Origin: Chrysopilus asiliformis
Lineage: Eukaryota; Arthropoda; Insecta; Diptera; Rhagionidae
Length of the DNA stretch: 64,000 bases
Reading direction: 5' to 3'
Assembly (NCBI GenBank): GCA_964034945.1
Contig: OZ035964.1
Coordinates: 2,319,607 to 2,383,606, forward strand
How positions within the stretch are numbered: position 1 is the first letter of the stretch; the number at the start of each line of letters is the position of its first letter. The translations under genes were made by a program, and so were the position numbers. Below are positions 13,171-25,600 of the stretch, piece after piece. A model generated the notes under the pieces. It was given only the letters and a program-made list of their open reading frames with translations. It did no database searches and was not told the origin of the DNA.

Positions 13171-14580
13171 TATTCATGAAAAATTTCGACCTCTTAATTT
13201 TGCCTAAAAAACATTTCCCGATCACTCCTGAGTCGATTGGAGTTAAAATTAAAAAAATGTCTTTCTGTCTGTCAGTCTGTCAGTCTGTCTGTCAGTCTGT
13301 CAGTCTGTCAGTCTGTGTACAAGATTTCTCAAAAACTAATAGAGCTAGCGCCATGAAATTTTATAGGCATGTTGGGTCCTGAAATGGGACGATCCTATCA
13401 ACTTTTGATGGAAATCCGTTAACCGGAAGTATCCAAAATGGCGGTTTTTCAAAAATCGCAATTTCGTTTTTCTCGATTTACTCCCAAACTACGCGTTTTT
13501 TAGTGGCCTTAAGTATATCGAGATAAACCGTTATTTCCAAAAAAACAGTTTTTTGCGATTATCTCGAAAATTAACGGGTTTTTGCTGACTGAATGTATGA
13601 AGTGAATTAATGAAAATGGCATTCTGCACAATTTTGTTTCTTACCGTTATCCGTTATCTTTTACCGTTATTGAGATATTTTCATTAATATGTAAAAAATC
13701 ATATTTTTGCGAATGATTTGCAAACTAACGGTTTTTCGACAAATCAGTTAAAAGAATAATTAAAGATGTTAAAATTTTCTACATTTTTGCCATTTACCGT
13801 AAATTGATATCTTTTACAGTTCTCAAGTTATCTCAAATTTTGTACGTTTTTGATATTTTTGGATGAACCAAGAATTTATTGGGAGGTTGTATTGGGTTGA
13901 CAATACGACAGGGCTATAACGTAAATTGCACAGGGTCGTAGATTTTGTAGAAGAAAGTTTTGTGTTGACCACAACTGATATTTTTTATTTAGTATGACGC
14001 GTTAAAATTTCTTGCAAAGGTTTTTTTAACCTAAAAAAAATAAAAAAAAAAACTTTTGAAAAAAAATGTTATACCTCCAGGACCTCTTTGTTTCGAATTT
14101 TGAAATTCCGACATCAGATCCGTGATCAGTGACCCCAAAAATCCCCTAAATCAAATTTTTCCGAGAAAAAAATGGGAAAAAATGGGAAAAAATGGGAAAA
14201 AATGGGAAAAAATGTAATTGGTGTTATCCTTACAGGAGCCCCTTTTATAATTTCGAAGTTTTAACACCAGATTCGTGATCAGCGTTCCCGAAAATCGCCG
14301 AGTGACATATCTTAGCCGCCTAATAGACAGGCTTCATGGAAAAACTAAATGTTTCATAATACTAACCCCTTAGCCACCCCTCGATTTCCCCGTTAACGGT
14401 GGAATTAACCGAATCTGTGCGCAAAATTTCATAGCAATCGGTTTAGTGATTCGGGAGTAAGACGAATCTGTGCGCAAAAATTCATAGCAATCGGTTTAGT
14501 GCTCCGGGAGTAAGACGAATCTGTGCGCAACATTTCATAGCAATCGGTTTAGTGATTCGGGAGATACTGTGATGAGTGAG
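13160..14580 (+). repeat. interspersed repeat B with (TCTGTCAG)n, and 10-bp and 53-bp tandem repeats
   Basis: Starts with gaaaaatttcgacctcttaa, then a (tctgtcag)n run at 13262-13316, then tgtacaagatttctcaaaaa. A reversed copy is at about 55480-55910 and a fragment at 39600-40169. Within the block are four 10-bp units (tgggaaaaaa, about 14171-14213) and three 53-bp units (14411-14463, 14464-14516, 14517-14569) starting gaatctgtgcgcaa. Non-coding. Confidence 0.75.
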
Positions 14581-15182
14581 TCTGTTGTATCTCTTTGTTT
14601 TTTTTTATATAGATTACAAAATGCTGTCCTGTTCGGGCGAGAATTTTGTAAAATCGATTAAAATAAACAAATATGTTTCTTACAGTCAAAACCAGGCTAA
14701 TTCTACTCATTAATAAAATTTGCCTGTTTTTGACTGTAAAAAAGCACATTCTTTTAAAAAGCTAACGTCCACAACTAGCGCGTAATGACTATGCAAAGTT
14801 TGAAATAAATCAGTTGAATGGTTATTGAGTAATCGCTGTCACTGATTTCGGGAACGTTGTTTTGAGAAAATAGGGAGTTATTACGTAAATGCTCCAACTC
14901 AACTCGCATAGATTATCAACTCGCATAGCTTTGGCAATTTTCATCCGATCAACTCAATATTTTGACAGATAAAAGTCGAAATGTTGTAACACAAATAATA
15001 TACAGATGACTAGCAGTCAAAGTAGCCCATGATACAATTTTCGACAATCAGCCGACAAAAGCTCTTGGGTGAGCTGGCTGAGCGAGTTGAAGTAAAGCCT
15101 TTGAGCGAATTACATTCGTGAGTGAAAGGGAACGGTTCACAAAAGTAAAGCACGAAAAATTAAACCCTTACCATTTTTTTCC

Positions 15183-15505
15183 TTTCGTAAAGCGTCTAAT
15201 GCTCTCTGGAGAACTGAATTGAAGTGAAGAAAACAATCGCACTAGAGTTCGACCGAAGTCAGTTTTTGGCCGAAGCCGAAGCCAAAACCGGACTTCGATC
15301 TTTTTTGTGACTTTTGGCTGAATGTGGCCGAAGCCGATTAATCGGTCGCTCTCTACAAAAAACTAAGCCCTTTTCCTTTCGTAAAAGCGTCTAATCCTCT
15401 CTGGATAGGAGAACTGAATTGAAGTGAAGAAAACAATCGCACTAGAGTTCAACCGAAGTCAGTTTTTGCCCGAAGCCGAAGCCGAAACGGAACTTCGACC
15501 TTTTT
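15183..15505 (+). repeat. direct duplication of about 120 bp
   Basis: The segment 15183-15302 (tttcgtaaagcgtctaatgc …) recurs at about 15376-15502 with small changes, including a 7-bp insertion in the second unit. Both hold gaagccgaagcc runs. Non-coding. Confidence 0.8.
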
Positions 15506-15589
15506 TGAGAATGGATTGTGGTTGTACTTTAAGAATATGCAAATTTCTTACATTTATAATACACTAGCTTATTTTTTTTTATGGTCTAT

Positions 15590-16010
15590 GTTAGAGCTTT
15601 AGGCCAATCGGTTCAGTAGTTTCCCCGCGAAAGAGTAACATAGCGCAAAAACTACGTTTCGAGATTACTTTACCCCCTCCCCTTACTCCCCCACCTCTCA
15701 GGCTACTTTTTAATGGGTCTTTGTTGGGGCTGGACCCCCGACGAACATGTATGCCAAATTTCAGGCCAATCGGTTCAGTGGTTTCCCCGCGAAAGAGTAA
15801 CATAGCGCAAAAACTAAGTTTCGAAATCACTTTACCACCTCCCCTTACTCCCCCCACCCCTCGCCCTCCAATACTTTTCCGTATGCCAATGTTGGAACCA
15901 GAACTACCACAGACACTCATGCCAAATTTCAAGTCAATCGGTTCAGCCGTTTTTGCGTGAAAGAAGAACAGACACAGACAGACAGACACCAACTCATTTT
16001 TATATATTAC
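15590..16010 (+). repeat. interspersed repeat C, copy 1
   Basis: Contains three related modules with the core ccaatcggttcagtagtttc, then aaagaagaacagacacagac and the tail caactcatttttatatatta. Other copies: 37092-37322 and 42242-42634, and a tail fragment at 59985-60050. The tail is interrupted by a MITE at 16011. Confidence 0.85.
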
Positions 16011-16109
16011 AGTAGAATCCCGATAATTCATACCCCGATAATTCGTATATCCCGCTAATTCGTATGAATTTGCTGGTCCCTTGAAATACGAATTATCGGG
16101 ATTCTACTG
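16011..16109. mobile_element. 99-bp TA-flanked MITE inside the tail of repeat C
   Basis: Perfect 20-bp inverted ends CAGTAGAATCCCGATAATTC, flanked by TA (16009-16010 and 16110-16111). Internal gataattcgtat words recur. A pogo/Tc1-like target and end sequence; no transposase. Confidence 0.85.
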
Positions 16110-16144
16110 TAGTGTAGTATGATTAGTATGATTTTCTTTAAGAT

Positions 16145-16238
16145 TTGTGCTGTTTTCAACATAGTTTTTTCAAGACATTGTCCCCAGGGAAACATCACTG
16201 GCTATCAATAATGATAGCCATGGCAGTCAATGTGTTAA
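16145..16238. mobile_element. truncated TTAA MITE family TTAACACATTGACTGCC, copy 1
   Basis: Minus-orientation right part of a MITE whose fuller copies are at 25446-25660 and 33007-33181. Shares gctgttttcaacata and the end atggcagtcaatgtgttaa. Confidence 0.7.
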
Positions 16239-16239
16239 G

Positions 16240-18456
16240 GACTTGTGCCGCACTCGCCTTCAAAGAAGTCTGTATTAATAATTTGTTGTCAAAAACATTA
16301 TATTGTGGGGGGATGGGAACGAAAATCTATTAAATTGGGGGTAAAGTTGGAGGTTTGTTATATTTTTTTCCCCATTTCTATCAACTTTTCCCTGAAGGAT
16401 GAAAGTTTAATTGTGAAGTTCAAGGACAGAGCTTTCCATAATCCTTGCCAGGGCTGAGAAAATAATAAAATTTAATTACTTTTGTGCAAAATTGAGACAG
16501 TGTTAATGGTTCTACTGCAGTGAAGTGCTTAAAAATAAATTATTTACGCTATGGTGGAAAATTTCTTTTAAAGTGATTATTTTAAGAAAAATTTTCACAT
16601 TTTCAATCAGTTTAGAATTTTTGTTTTTCAGCTGTTTTGCATTTTCAAATAAAAAGTTTAATATTTTTATTTTTTCCGCTCAGGTGATTACTGCATTTAG
16701 GAGAAACGAAAATTAAGCAGAAGTTAGACTTGAAAAAAAAAAAGCAGAAGTGGTGGTTCAAATTAGTGAATATGCTACAGAAATAAGGAACCTTAAAAAA
16801 CCTCTTTGACAATGGGATAAATAAATAAATAAACTGCTTATAGACTACAAAACAAAAAATAAACGCCACAGAAGAAATATTCAATTTAACAGTGTTACGC
16901 GGTAATTTTTTTTTATAGTGTTTTTTTTTGTTTAAAATATTTGGAGACGCCTAAATATTCGGACATTTAAAGTTACGTAAATTTAATAAAATATTGTAAA
17001 TAACATCGGAATTAAATTTGATCAATATGAAAAAAAAATAAAAATAAAATATAAAAAGATGTGAAAACAGGAAAAAATCAAGATATCAATCAAGAGAAGG
17101 AAACTGTAATAAATTTAGGAATATGTAGGGGAGAAACGGAAATGCAACGAACAAGTTAAAGCCAAAATTGAATTATTGATTATATTGAAAGGCCGTTAAG
17201 CATTCAAATATCAACAATCTAGCGTTCAAATATCATTAGCTACACCAAAAAGGCAAATACTGTTTTACAGTGTATTTACCAGCAATAAAGCATTAAATTT
17301 AAATCTTTTAACTATGAAGCCATCTAAAATTCTAAAATAAATTTAACTATATTATTTAAAATATGTCGATATAAAGCAATATATTTATAAATAAAAATCA
17401 AAACCAGCAAACAAAAATGAGACCTCGTAACTAATAGAATTAATTTAAAAAAAAAAACGTGTTACAGTGTTAAACAAAAAAAAAAACGATTATAGACGAA
17501 TAAATTAATATTTGAGTGTTTTAATGCGACTTTCACGGGAATATATGCCGCCAAAACGGCGAAAATTATCGAATCTGAAAAAGTTTATAAACGAATTTCG
17601 CTCGATAATTTCGAATTTCGATTTCAACGGCTATAAAAATTATGAAAATATTATTAACCATGGTTATCAATATCATTAAACGCCTTTCAAATATTTTCGA
17701 GAGATATAGGCGTCCATAAATAAAGTGAAATTCAAGCTACACATGTTAACGCATATATATAATATACTTAAGGCTACTTTACATGATGACCGGCCGATTC
17801 AATCAATTGCTAATTAGATAATCAAATTAAACACTTGATAGGTTTTTAATATAATAACAAGATTGCTTCAATTACCATTTAATATATAAGCGGCACACCG
17901 AAAAAAAAGGTTACCAAAAAGTGTCGACTCGGGAATTAGATTTTTTTTCTTCAAAAAAAAAAATATCGTAAAAAAAATAAACAAGATCAGTTATTGTCAA
18001 ACGAGGCCATAGAACAGTTCTAGGATATGCTTAAAAATGATCCACACAGTAAGGAAGAAATTTGCATCATATTTGACAGTGTAGGGAAGCAGAACAGATC
18101 CAAAAAGTGTACCGGGAAAGCTAAGGATGTGATTATTCTAAAAATTAAAAAAAACAAAAACAGGTCCTGAATTGCAATAATATTTTTAATTCGTTTGATT
18201 GTTTTTTTTTTTTTTTTTGGATCTTGTCAGAAATTTTAGTCAATAAAAGCGTAGCATTGAGCTGGAAAAGGACGAGGATAATACGAAAACAAAACTTTAA
18301 AACGTGCGATTGTACAAAAAAAAAATCATTTTTTCAAAAGGATTAAAAGAAACGGCATCGTAGATTGATTAAATTTTTGACTAACTTGCGACATAATTTT
18401 GTGAAATTTAGAATCAATTTTATGTCAACATTAATAGATCATCACAAAATCTATTA
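16240..18456. other. non-coding DNA directly upstream of Shal
   Basis: No gene recognised. Presumed to include the Shal promoter and 5' UTR, but no core promoter element could be picked out. Very A/T-rich with A runs. Confidence 0.4.
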
Positions 18457-18491
<35 letters not shown>

Positions 18492-18500
18492 TAATAATAA
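18457..18500 (+). repeat. AAT trinucleotide microsatellite in the Shal leader
   Basis: About 14 AAT/ATA units with one interruption (aac), ending about 55 bp before the Shal start codon, so probably transcribed in the 5' UTR. Confidence 0.85.
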
Positions 18501-18554
18501 AGGGATATATTGGATATTGTTGAATAAAATTTTACAAACATTCCACCACACAGT

Positions 18555-19669
18555 ATGGCCTCGGTCGCCGCTTGGCTGCCATTTGCACGGGCGGCGGCCA
18601 TCGGTTGGGTACCAATAGCAACACATCCGCTTCCACCGCCACCAATCCCGAAGGATCGTCGTAAAACCGATGATGAGAAGCTATTGATAAATGTATCTGG
18701 CCGAAGATTTGAAACATGGCGGAATACACTTGAAAAATATCCGGACACATTGCTTGGTTCCAATGAACGTGAATTCTTTTACGATGAGGACTGCAAGGAG
18801 TATTTTTTCGATCGTGATCCGGATATATTTCGGCATATTTTAAATTATTATCGTACGGGTAAATTACATTATCCCAAACATGAATGTTTAACGAGTTATG
18901 ATGAAGAGTTAGCATTTTTTGGTATAATGCCGGATGTTATCGGGGATTGCTGCTATGAGGATTATCGGGATCGGAAACGTGAGAATGCCGAACGTTTAAC
19001 CGATGATAAATTATCGGAGAATGGCGATCAAAATTTACAGCAATTAACGAATATCCGTCAGAAGATGTGGCGTGCATTCGAGAATCCACATACATCGACG
19101 GCGGCATTGGTATTTTATTATGTAACGGGATTTTTTATAGCGGTATCGGTAATGGCGAATGTTGTTGAAACGGTACCATGTGGCAAGAGGCCTGGCAACG
19201 CTGGCACCCTACCATGTGGAGAAAGATATAAAATTGTATTCTTTTGTTTGGATACGGCATGCGTTATGATATTCACAGCCGAATATTTATTACGTTTATT
19301 CGCTGCGCCAGACCGTTGTAAATTCGTACGGAGTGTTATGAGTATTATTGATGTTGTCGCTATATTACCATATTATATTGGCCTTGGTATTACCGATAAT
19401 GATGATGTATCCGGTGCATTTGTAACATTGCGTGTATTTCGTGTATTTCGTATATTTAAATTTTCACGTCATTCACAAGGTCTACGAATACTTGGCTATA
19501 CATTAAAATCATGTGCTTCCGAGCTAGGTTTTCTCGTATTCTCATTAGCAATGGCAATAATTATATTTGCAACCGTTATGTTTTATGCCGAAAAAAATGA
19601 GAATCCAACACATTTTACATCAATACCAGCTGCATTCTGGTATACAATTGTTACAATGACAACATTAGG
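18555..19669 (+). CDS. Shal: Shal coding exon 1: N-terminus, T1, S1-S5 and pore helix
   Basis: Encodes residues 1-371 and two bases of codon 372. The first 20 residues are the hydrophobic segment that in Kv4 channels inactivates the pore and binds KChIP-type subunits. T1 carries the Kv4 intersubunit zinc ligands His105, Cys111, Cys132 and Cys133. Membrane segments are near 183-204 (S1), 226-248 (S2), 258-278 (S3), 288-308 (S4, with [14 protein letters not shown] giving the regularly spaced positive charges) and 322-345 (S5). The pore helix ends in MTTLG. The donor is gg|gtaagt, so the intron falls inside the selectivity-filter glycine codon (phase 2). An AAT trinucleotide run lies about 55 bp before the ATG. 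Open reading frames on the opposite strand here are shadows. Confidence 0.97.
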
Positions 19670-22600
19670 GTAAGTCTATCTATTTATGGGATTTAATTCC
19701 ATATTATGAAAAACACCATCCCCCTCCCCCCTCCCCCCTCCCCCCTCCCCCACTAAACCATTTTGAAATTATTCCAGTTTTACTATCAATTTAAATTCCT
19801 ATTATTACATACACTGAGCGGAATTTCCATAGTTCCACTTCATTTTTTTAATGCATTCACAGTAATATTCCGATCATGGTGGCCGAATTTTTAAAATGGA
19901 AAATTTGCAGCGATCGACTCGAGAACGAGGCCAGATAAAAACTTTCGGATCAATATGAGATCCGTTGCAGGAGAAATTACGTGCACATGTGTCCGTGCAT
20001 ATGTCTGTCAGGTGTTCTTAAATAACTACTCGACATCGCGTTGAGTTAGCGACTTGAAATTGTTGGTGGATTAATTTTCCCAAAATCATAGTTTTCTATC
20101 AACTTTTATACATTTTTGTTGTTGTTGAAAAAACAACGTTTTTTGAAAAAAAATTCGAAAACCGCGCTTTTTAGAAAACGGTAAAAGATATCGATTTACG
20201 GTCAAATGCAAAAATGTCGACAACTTTAAGAGCTTTATTGCTCACCCCTACTATTTTTTCGTCTTCAAAAAACCGTTATTTGCAAGAGATGCGCAAAAAT
20301 CTTTCTTTTTTTAATTTGAATGATAATATCTCGATAACGGTAAAATAGAAAATTGTCGACAATGTTATTCTCTTCAATTCATCTCATACCCGTTATTGAT
20401 TTTTTTAAAATAATGGCATATTTCGATAACGGTTTGAGGTACGCAGTTTTAGTAAAATACAAAAATGTAGCAACTTTAATGTCTCCAACTTTTGTGGTAA
20501 TTATTCGAGGAATTAAAGATGTCCGCCTAAGTAGAAATCTCGGTGAGGGTACTGTAATGTTTTTGGCGGCTTTTGCCTACCATAAAAAGACTCAAAACTG
20601 CTGGATAGTTACAAAAATGAATTCCGAAGATTACACCGTATTATTAGACCAGGTTTTGATCGATTTCATGGAGCAACTGCCAGAGGATGATGTGATATTT
20701 CAGCTGGACAGGGTTTCCAAATCGACAAAAAAGTAGCAGAAAAATACCTGTAATGGACTGGCCAGCCCGATATAAATCCATTAGAAAATCTATGAGGCAT
20801 TTTATCACGAAAATTATTTGGCAATTCAAGCCAATATAATAACGGTAAAAGTTAAAAACAGCAATATGAGAAGCCTGGAACAATATTGACGAAAATATAT
20901 TAAAAAATCTTATATCTTGATGACAAGATGTTTGAAGTCATAGCAAACAAAGCAGGAAGTATCCATTACTAACAATATTTAACTTACTTTTATGAGAAAA
21001 AGCGTTTTTTTTTTTACTGTGGAATTATGGAAATTTCGCACTTCTTGAAGTAGAATAATCAGTTTTGCCCAAAAATATATATATACTTAAAATATTTCAA
21101 GCTGTTATTACTTTTTTTTAATTTGATTAATTATTTAGTAACTTTTAAGGCGGTTACGGTACATAATTTTTGGTTATAAATATGCAGAATTTTTTTTATG
21201 GAAGTATGGAGATGTCGCTCAGTGTATATCCTTAACATCCTCTAAAAGTATCTACTACTATCAATCAGTATAACAAAATCTATTTAACAAATAAGATGTT
21301 TACTAACGATACTGACAATTAACTTCAAATTTACACTTATGAGAACCGTAAAATCGAAAATTTCGAGTGCCACTGATAAGGCTAGCGGCACGACGCTGTG
21401 TGAGTATCTTTAAAAGGACATTTGTATCTTCATACATAATTTCACTTATTACAAACTAAGATTGTATCTTTTTCGAATATTTCAGCTTTAACAGCTCTTA
21501 GTTTTTCGTAACTAGAAAAAAATATCTAATTATTTCTTGCCTAAATCTCCTCTAAACGAGGTAAAAAGTATATATTTTTTTTTCGAAAACTTTTTGGGAG
21601 GCTTTCAAATTTGTCAATTAAATGAATTAATTTTAAAATTGTTGCTTGTGTGCGTGCGCTTATTAAACTTTACACTATCTATTTTCACTCGCTTTCTGTT
21701 GTACTTGTTATGCCTTTTCTATCTATTAGTATCGAATCTCTCAACAAAATTGAATTTAACTCGACTTTCAAAATTAATGGAATCGGTTTTTTTAACAAAT
21801 TATAATCGTTAAATTTACTGTGCAATCGATATACTTTTACCGCATATACATACATTTTTGTTTATTGTTTTAATTTCTTGATATCAATAAATTATGAAAT
21901 TATATTTGTCTCAAACTGCTCCAGAAAGAGAAGTTCTTCCAATTTTTTCACATAAAATCGTCGCTTTTTTTTTGTTTAAATTTGAGAGATCGATACCCAA
22001 TTTAAGCTTCGCTTTTATTTTTACTCATTTTCTTTATGTGTGTGTGTGTGTATGGTGTTGTTGAAGTTTTTGTGTTTTTGTGTTTTGCTTCTTTTCAAAA
22101 TATTTGAAATGAAATTACAGAGCGTTACACACAAAACTAAATAACAGACAATATTCAAAAGTAAATGTCCAAATTATGTAAACTCTACAGCATTTATAAA
22201 GCTCGATCCAGACTACACGATGTACGGGGTACGAGATACGAGGTTTTTGGTTTCCTCGTACATGGAACTGCATCCACACTGCACAGGGTTTTGCTCATTC
22301 GTGTACGCGGTTACCACGTACGAGGATAATCAAACAGCTTCTGATTTTACTCACTAGGTGAAACCATGTGCAAATTTCCCATCCAAACACTCGATGTTCG
22401 GGGTACGTGCCAACCTCGTACCCCGTACATCGTGTAATCTGGATCGAGCTTAACTTGGGTGATCAAATAGAGGGGGTTTTTTTATTTTGAAAAAAAAAAT
22501 GTCTATTTCATACGCAGGGCAATCGCCGGGAATTTCATATTCCAGCATGGCGGCACAACCCAATATACCTTTTTTTACTGCAATGTTACGCCAATCACTG

Positions 22601-25600
22601 ACAGATTTAGAAAAAAAAAGTCTGAAGCGGACTTACTATTCGAAGCCTCCATTTTTAAAAGGAAAATCTCATTTTTTTTCCTCATTTGAAATACAGGGCA
22701 AATAAATATATTCTGTTTTACGATGTTTTAAAAACCATTAATTTTAAAAATTGCAGGACAACGAGTTTCTTATTTTTTCATCTAAACCAATGGTCTGCAA
22801 GCAGTATGGCAAAACTGGCCCTGCGTATGAAATTGACGCAAAAAAATCTAAAATTTTGATTGTTTGCAAAAAAAAATGCTTTTTTTGGGAAATAATTGAG
22901 TTGTTACACTTTCCTCTGCTATAGAGGGAAAGTATTGTATTCATGATGGAGACCGACTCGATAAACGTAATTTTTTTTATCTACTTTTGGAAAAGTAACG
23001 GTAGCTAAAAAGACAAAAAATTTTCTTGAAAAAATTCCGTTTTTTTAAGAATTTCTCGAAAACTGCGGCCCAAATTCAAAGAAAACGATATTTTCTGCAT
23101 TTGTTTTCTTTAACGCTTTTTATTTATCTTTAACGGTTCTCGAGATATTTGAAAAAATATTATTTATTACATATTTTTTCCGAAACTAAATATTGCAGAG
23201 GAAAGTTTGTGCTGATCACAACTGACTGTTTTTTTTTTGTTCTAATTAATAATGGAGCTTTAAAGCATTTTTTTAAAAGGAGTTTATCGTGGAAAAAGAT
23301 CGTGGAAGCTCCATTTATTTGTTTAACCCTTTCAGACCTGATGTCCCACCAGTGGGACAATTCTTCAAACTAGTTTTTACAAGTATCCGACGTTGAAATT
23401 ACTGTTTAAATCCTTGAATGAGCCTTTTGTTAACTACGCAACTTCGTAAAAACCAATTATCTGACTTTTTTGTCAGAAATATTTCATATTTTGTCGGAAG
23501 CAAACAAGTAATGTTAAAAAAAAATGAAAATTAAGTTTTTTTTTAATCTCTAATATAAGAATCTCACATCAAAAAAATTATTTCACCGCCAGAAATAATT
23601 CAGGTCTGAAAGGGTGAAATAGAAAGAGCTTGTAAAATATTGATTTACAAACAGCTTAAAGCTTTAGTTGATAAGAATCGATTGTTATAGTCGGTTTTCA
23701 ACGATTTCAACATAGAATATTGTGTATAAATATACAAGGATAAAAAAAATGTGATCACCCTATATATAAATGTAGACAATTTTACACGAATCGTACTTGC
23801 ACAGCCACACAAACAAAATTACACAATCCACCTAGAAACACCCACCACGAGCGTGATGTAAATATTTTTGCACCTACTATTTGTGTATCGTGCGATCAAA
23901 AAAAAAAGTTTTTTTTTATTTTAAATTTTAGGATAACTTCCAGCAAACTGTTTTTGGTCCAGTAATCGCCTGGGTATCTGAATTTTTGATATTTAAATGT
24001 AAATAAATTTTTTGACAAATGACGCCCTAAAATCGCTTTCAGATAAATGGCAAGGAATGAAAATGAAAATTGTTTCAATGTTGTAAAAATTTATTAACAA
24101 ATTTAAATAACAAATAATTCAGTCCACTTTTTTGAGAAAAAAAAACGAAAAAGATGTAATAATAATAATACTAATAAATCGTTTACATGAAACGAAAATA
24201 TAAATAGCTATAATTAACATTTATCAATATTAACACTATTATCGTGCCTAATACTCTCGAGCAGATGTCACTAATTTAATGTTGTAAACTACCCAGAATT
24301 TTAAAAATAACAACACCCTCCTGAATTTTAAGACCTTTCCAGGCCCCATTTATCCACAAATTAAAACAAATAAATCCTATACAATCTTAAGGGGCCTCCA
24401 CACGTTCACTATTACTTGACAAGTATTATTGTTGAAAATGTTCGTCAAGTAATAATGATGGAAATTGCCTGCAAACGTAACATTGAAGAGCATCCATACG
24501 ATCAATGTTACTTGAAACATGTGTCATTCAAGTAAAAGTGTCAAGTAACATTGAACGTGTGGAGGCGCCTTTAGACACGGAGAAAAATCATTTCCCCTTG
24601 AGCCAATCAGTAAATTTGTTTTTTTTTTTGAAAGGGAATCAGATTTTATTTCTGGTAAAAAGATTTTTCTTTTGTCATAAACGAAATTCGATTCACACAA
24701 TCAAAATACGTTCGCCGGTTTGCCGGAAATGATTTTTCGCCATGTTGAAAACGCTAGTAGAAAAAAAAGAAGAAGCACAAAACAAAAAACAAAAAACATG
24801 AATTTCTATTATAGCTACGGTGATATGGTACCAAAAACAATAGCTGGAAAAATAGTTGGCGGTGTTTGCTCACTTAGCGGTGTACTTGTAATCGCCCTAC
24901 CAGTACCTGTAATTGTATCAAACTTTAGTCGAATTTATCATCAAAATCAACGCGCTGATAAACGTAAAGCACAGAGGGTAAAAAAAATTTATAATTATTT
25001 ATAAAAAACAAACAAACAAACAAAAAAAATATCTTTATAGTTACTAAACAATTTAAAAACTAAATATAAACTATATCTATTTTCTTGGAAAATATATCGA
25101 TGCCTTCCGAAATTGGAGAAATTTCATCAAACATTTGATCAAATCAAGCCATTCCAAGCCATTTAAGGGGATTTCTTTTTCATTTTATCAATTTGTTAGG
25201 AATAAATCGTATTTTCAAAGTCACATCTTCAGCTCAGATTTTCATCATTTTCCTCTACTTCTTTTAATGCCAACACTAGACCTCATAAACAGATCAACTG
25301 ATCATATTTTAAATCAATTTGCCAATCAGTTTAGACTACTTCTTTTTCAATAAATAAATAAAAATAAAAAAATTGAAAAAATAAATAAATAAAAATTAAA
25401 AAATGATGCTTGGTCAACTTTCAAGCTAGTTTTTGTCAATACTACTTAACACATTGATTGCCATGTCTATCATTTTTGATAGCCAGTGAAAATTGGCACT
25501 ATGATTCATGAGCGGCCAAGGCTATCATTTTCGATAGCTGGGTCTACTATCTACATGCATACATACATACATTCACACATACGTACATTCTACATACGTC

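Noticed and set aside
18431..18915. Minus-strand open frames of 110 and 127 codons over Shal exon 1.
   Set aside because: Antisense shadows of a conserved exon; no similarity to known proteins in either frame.
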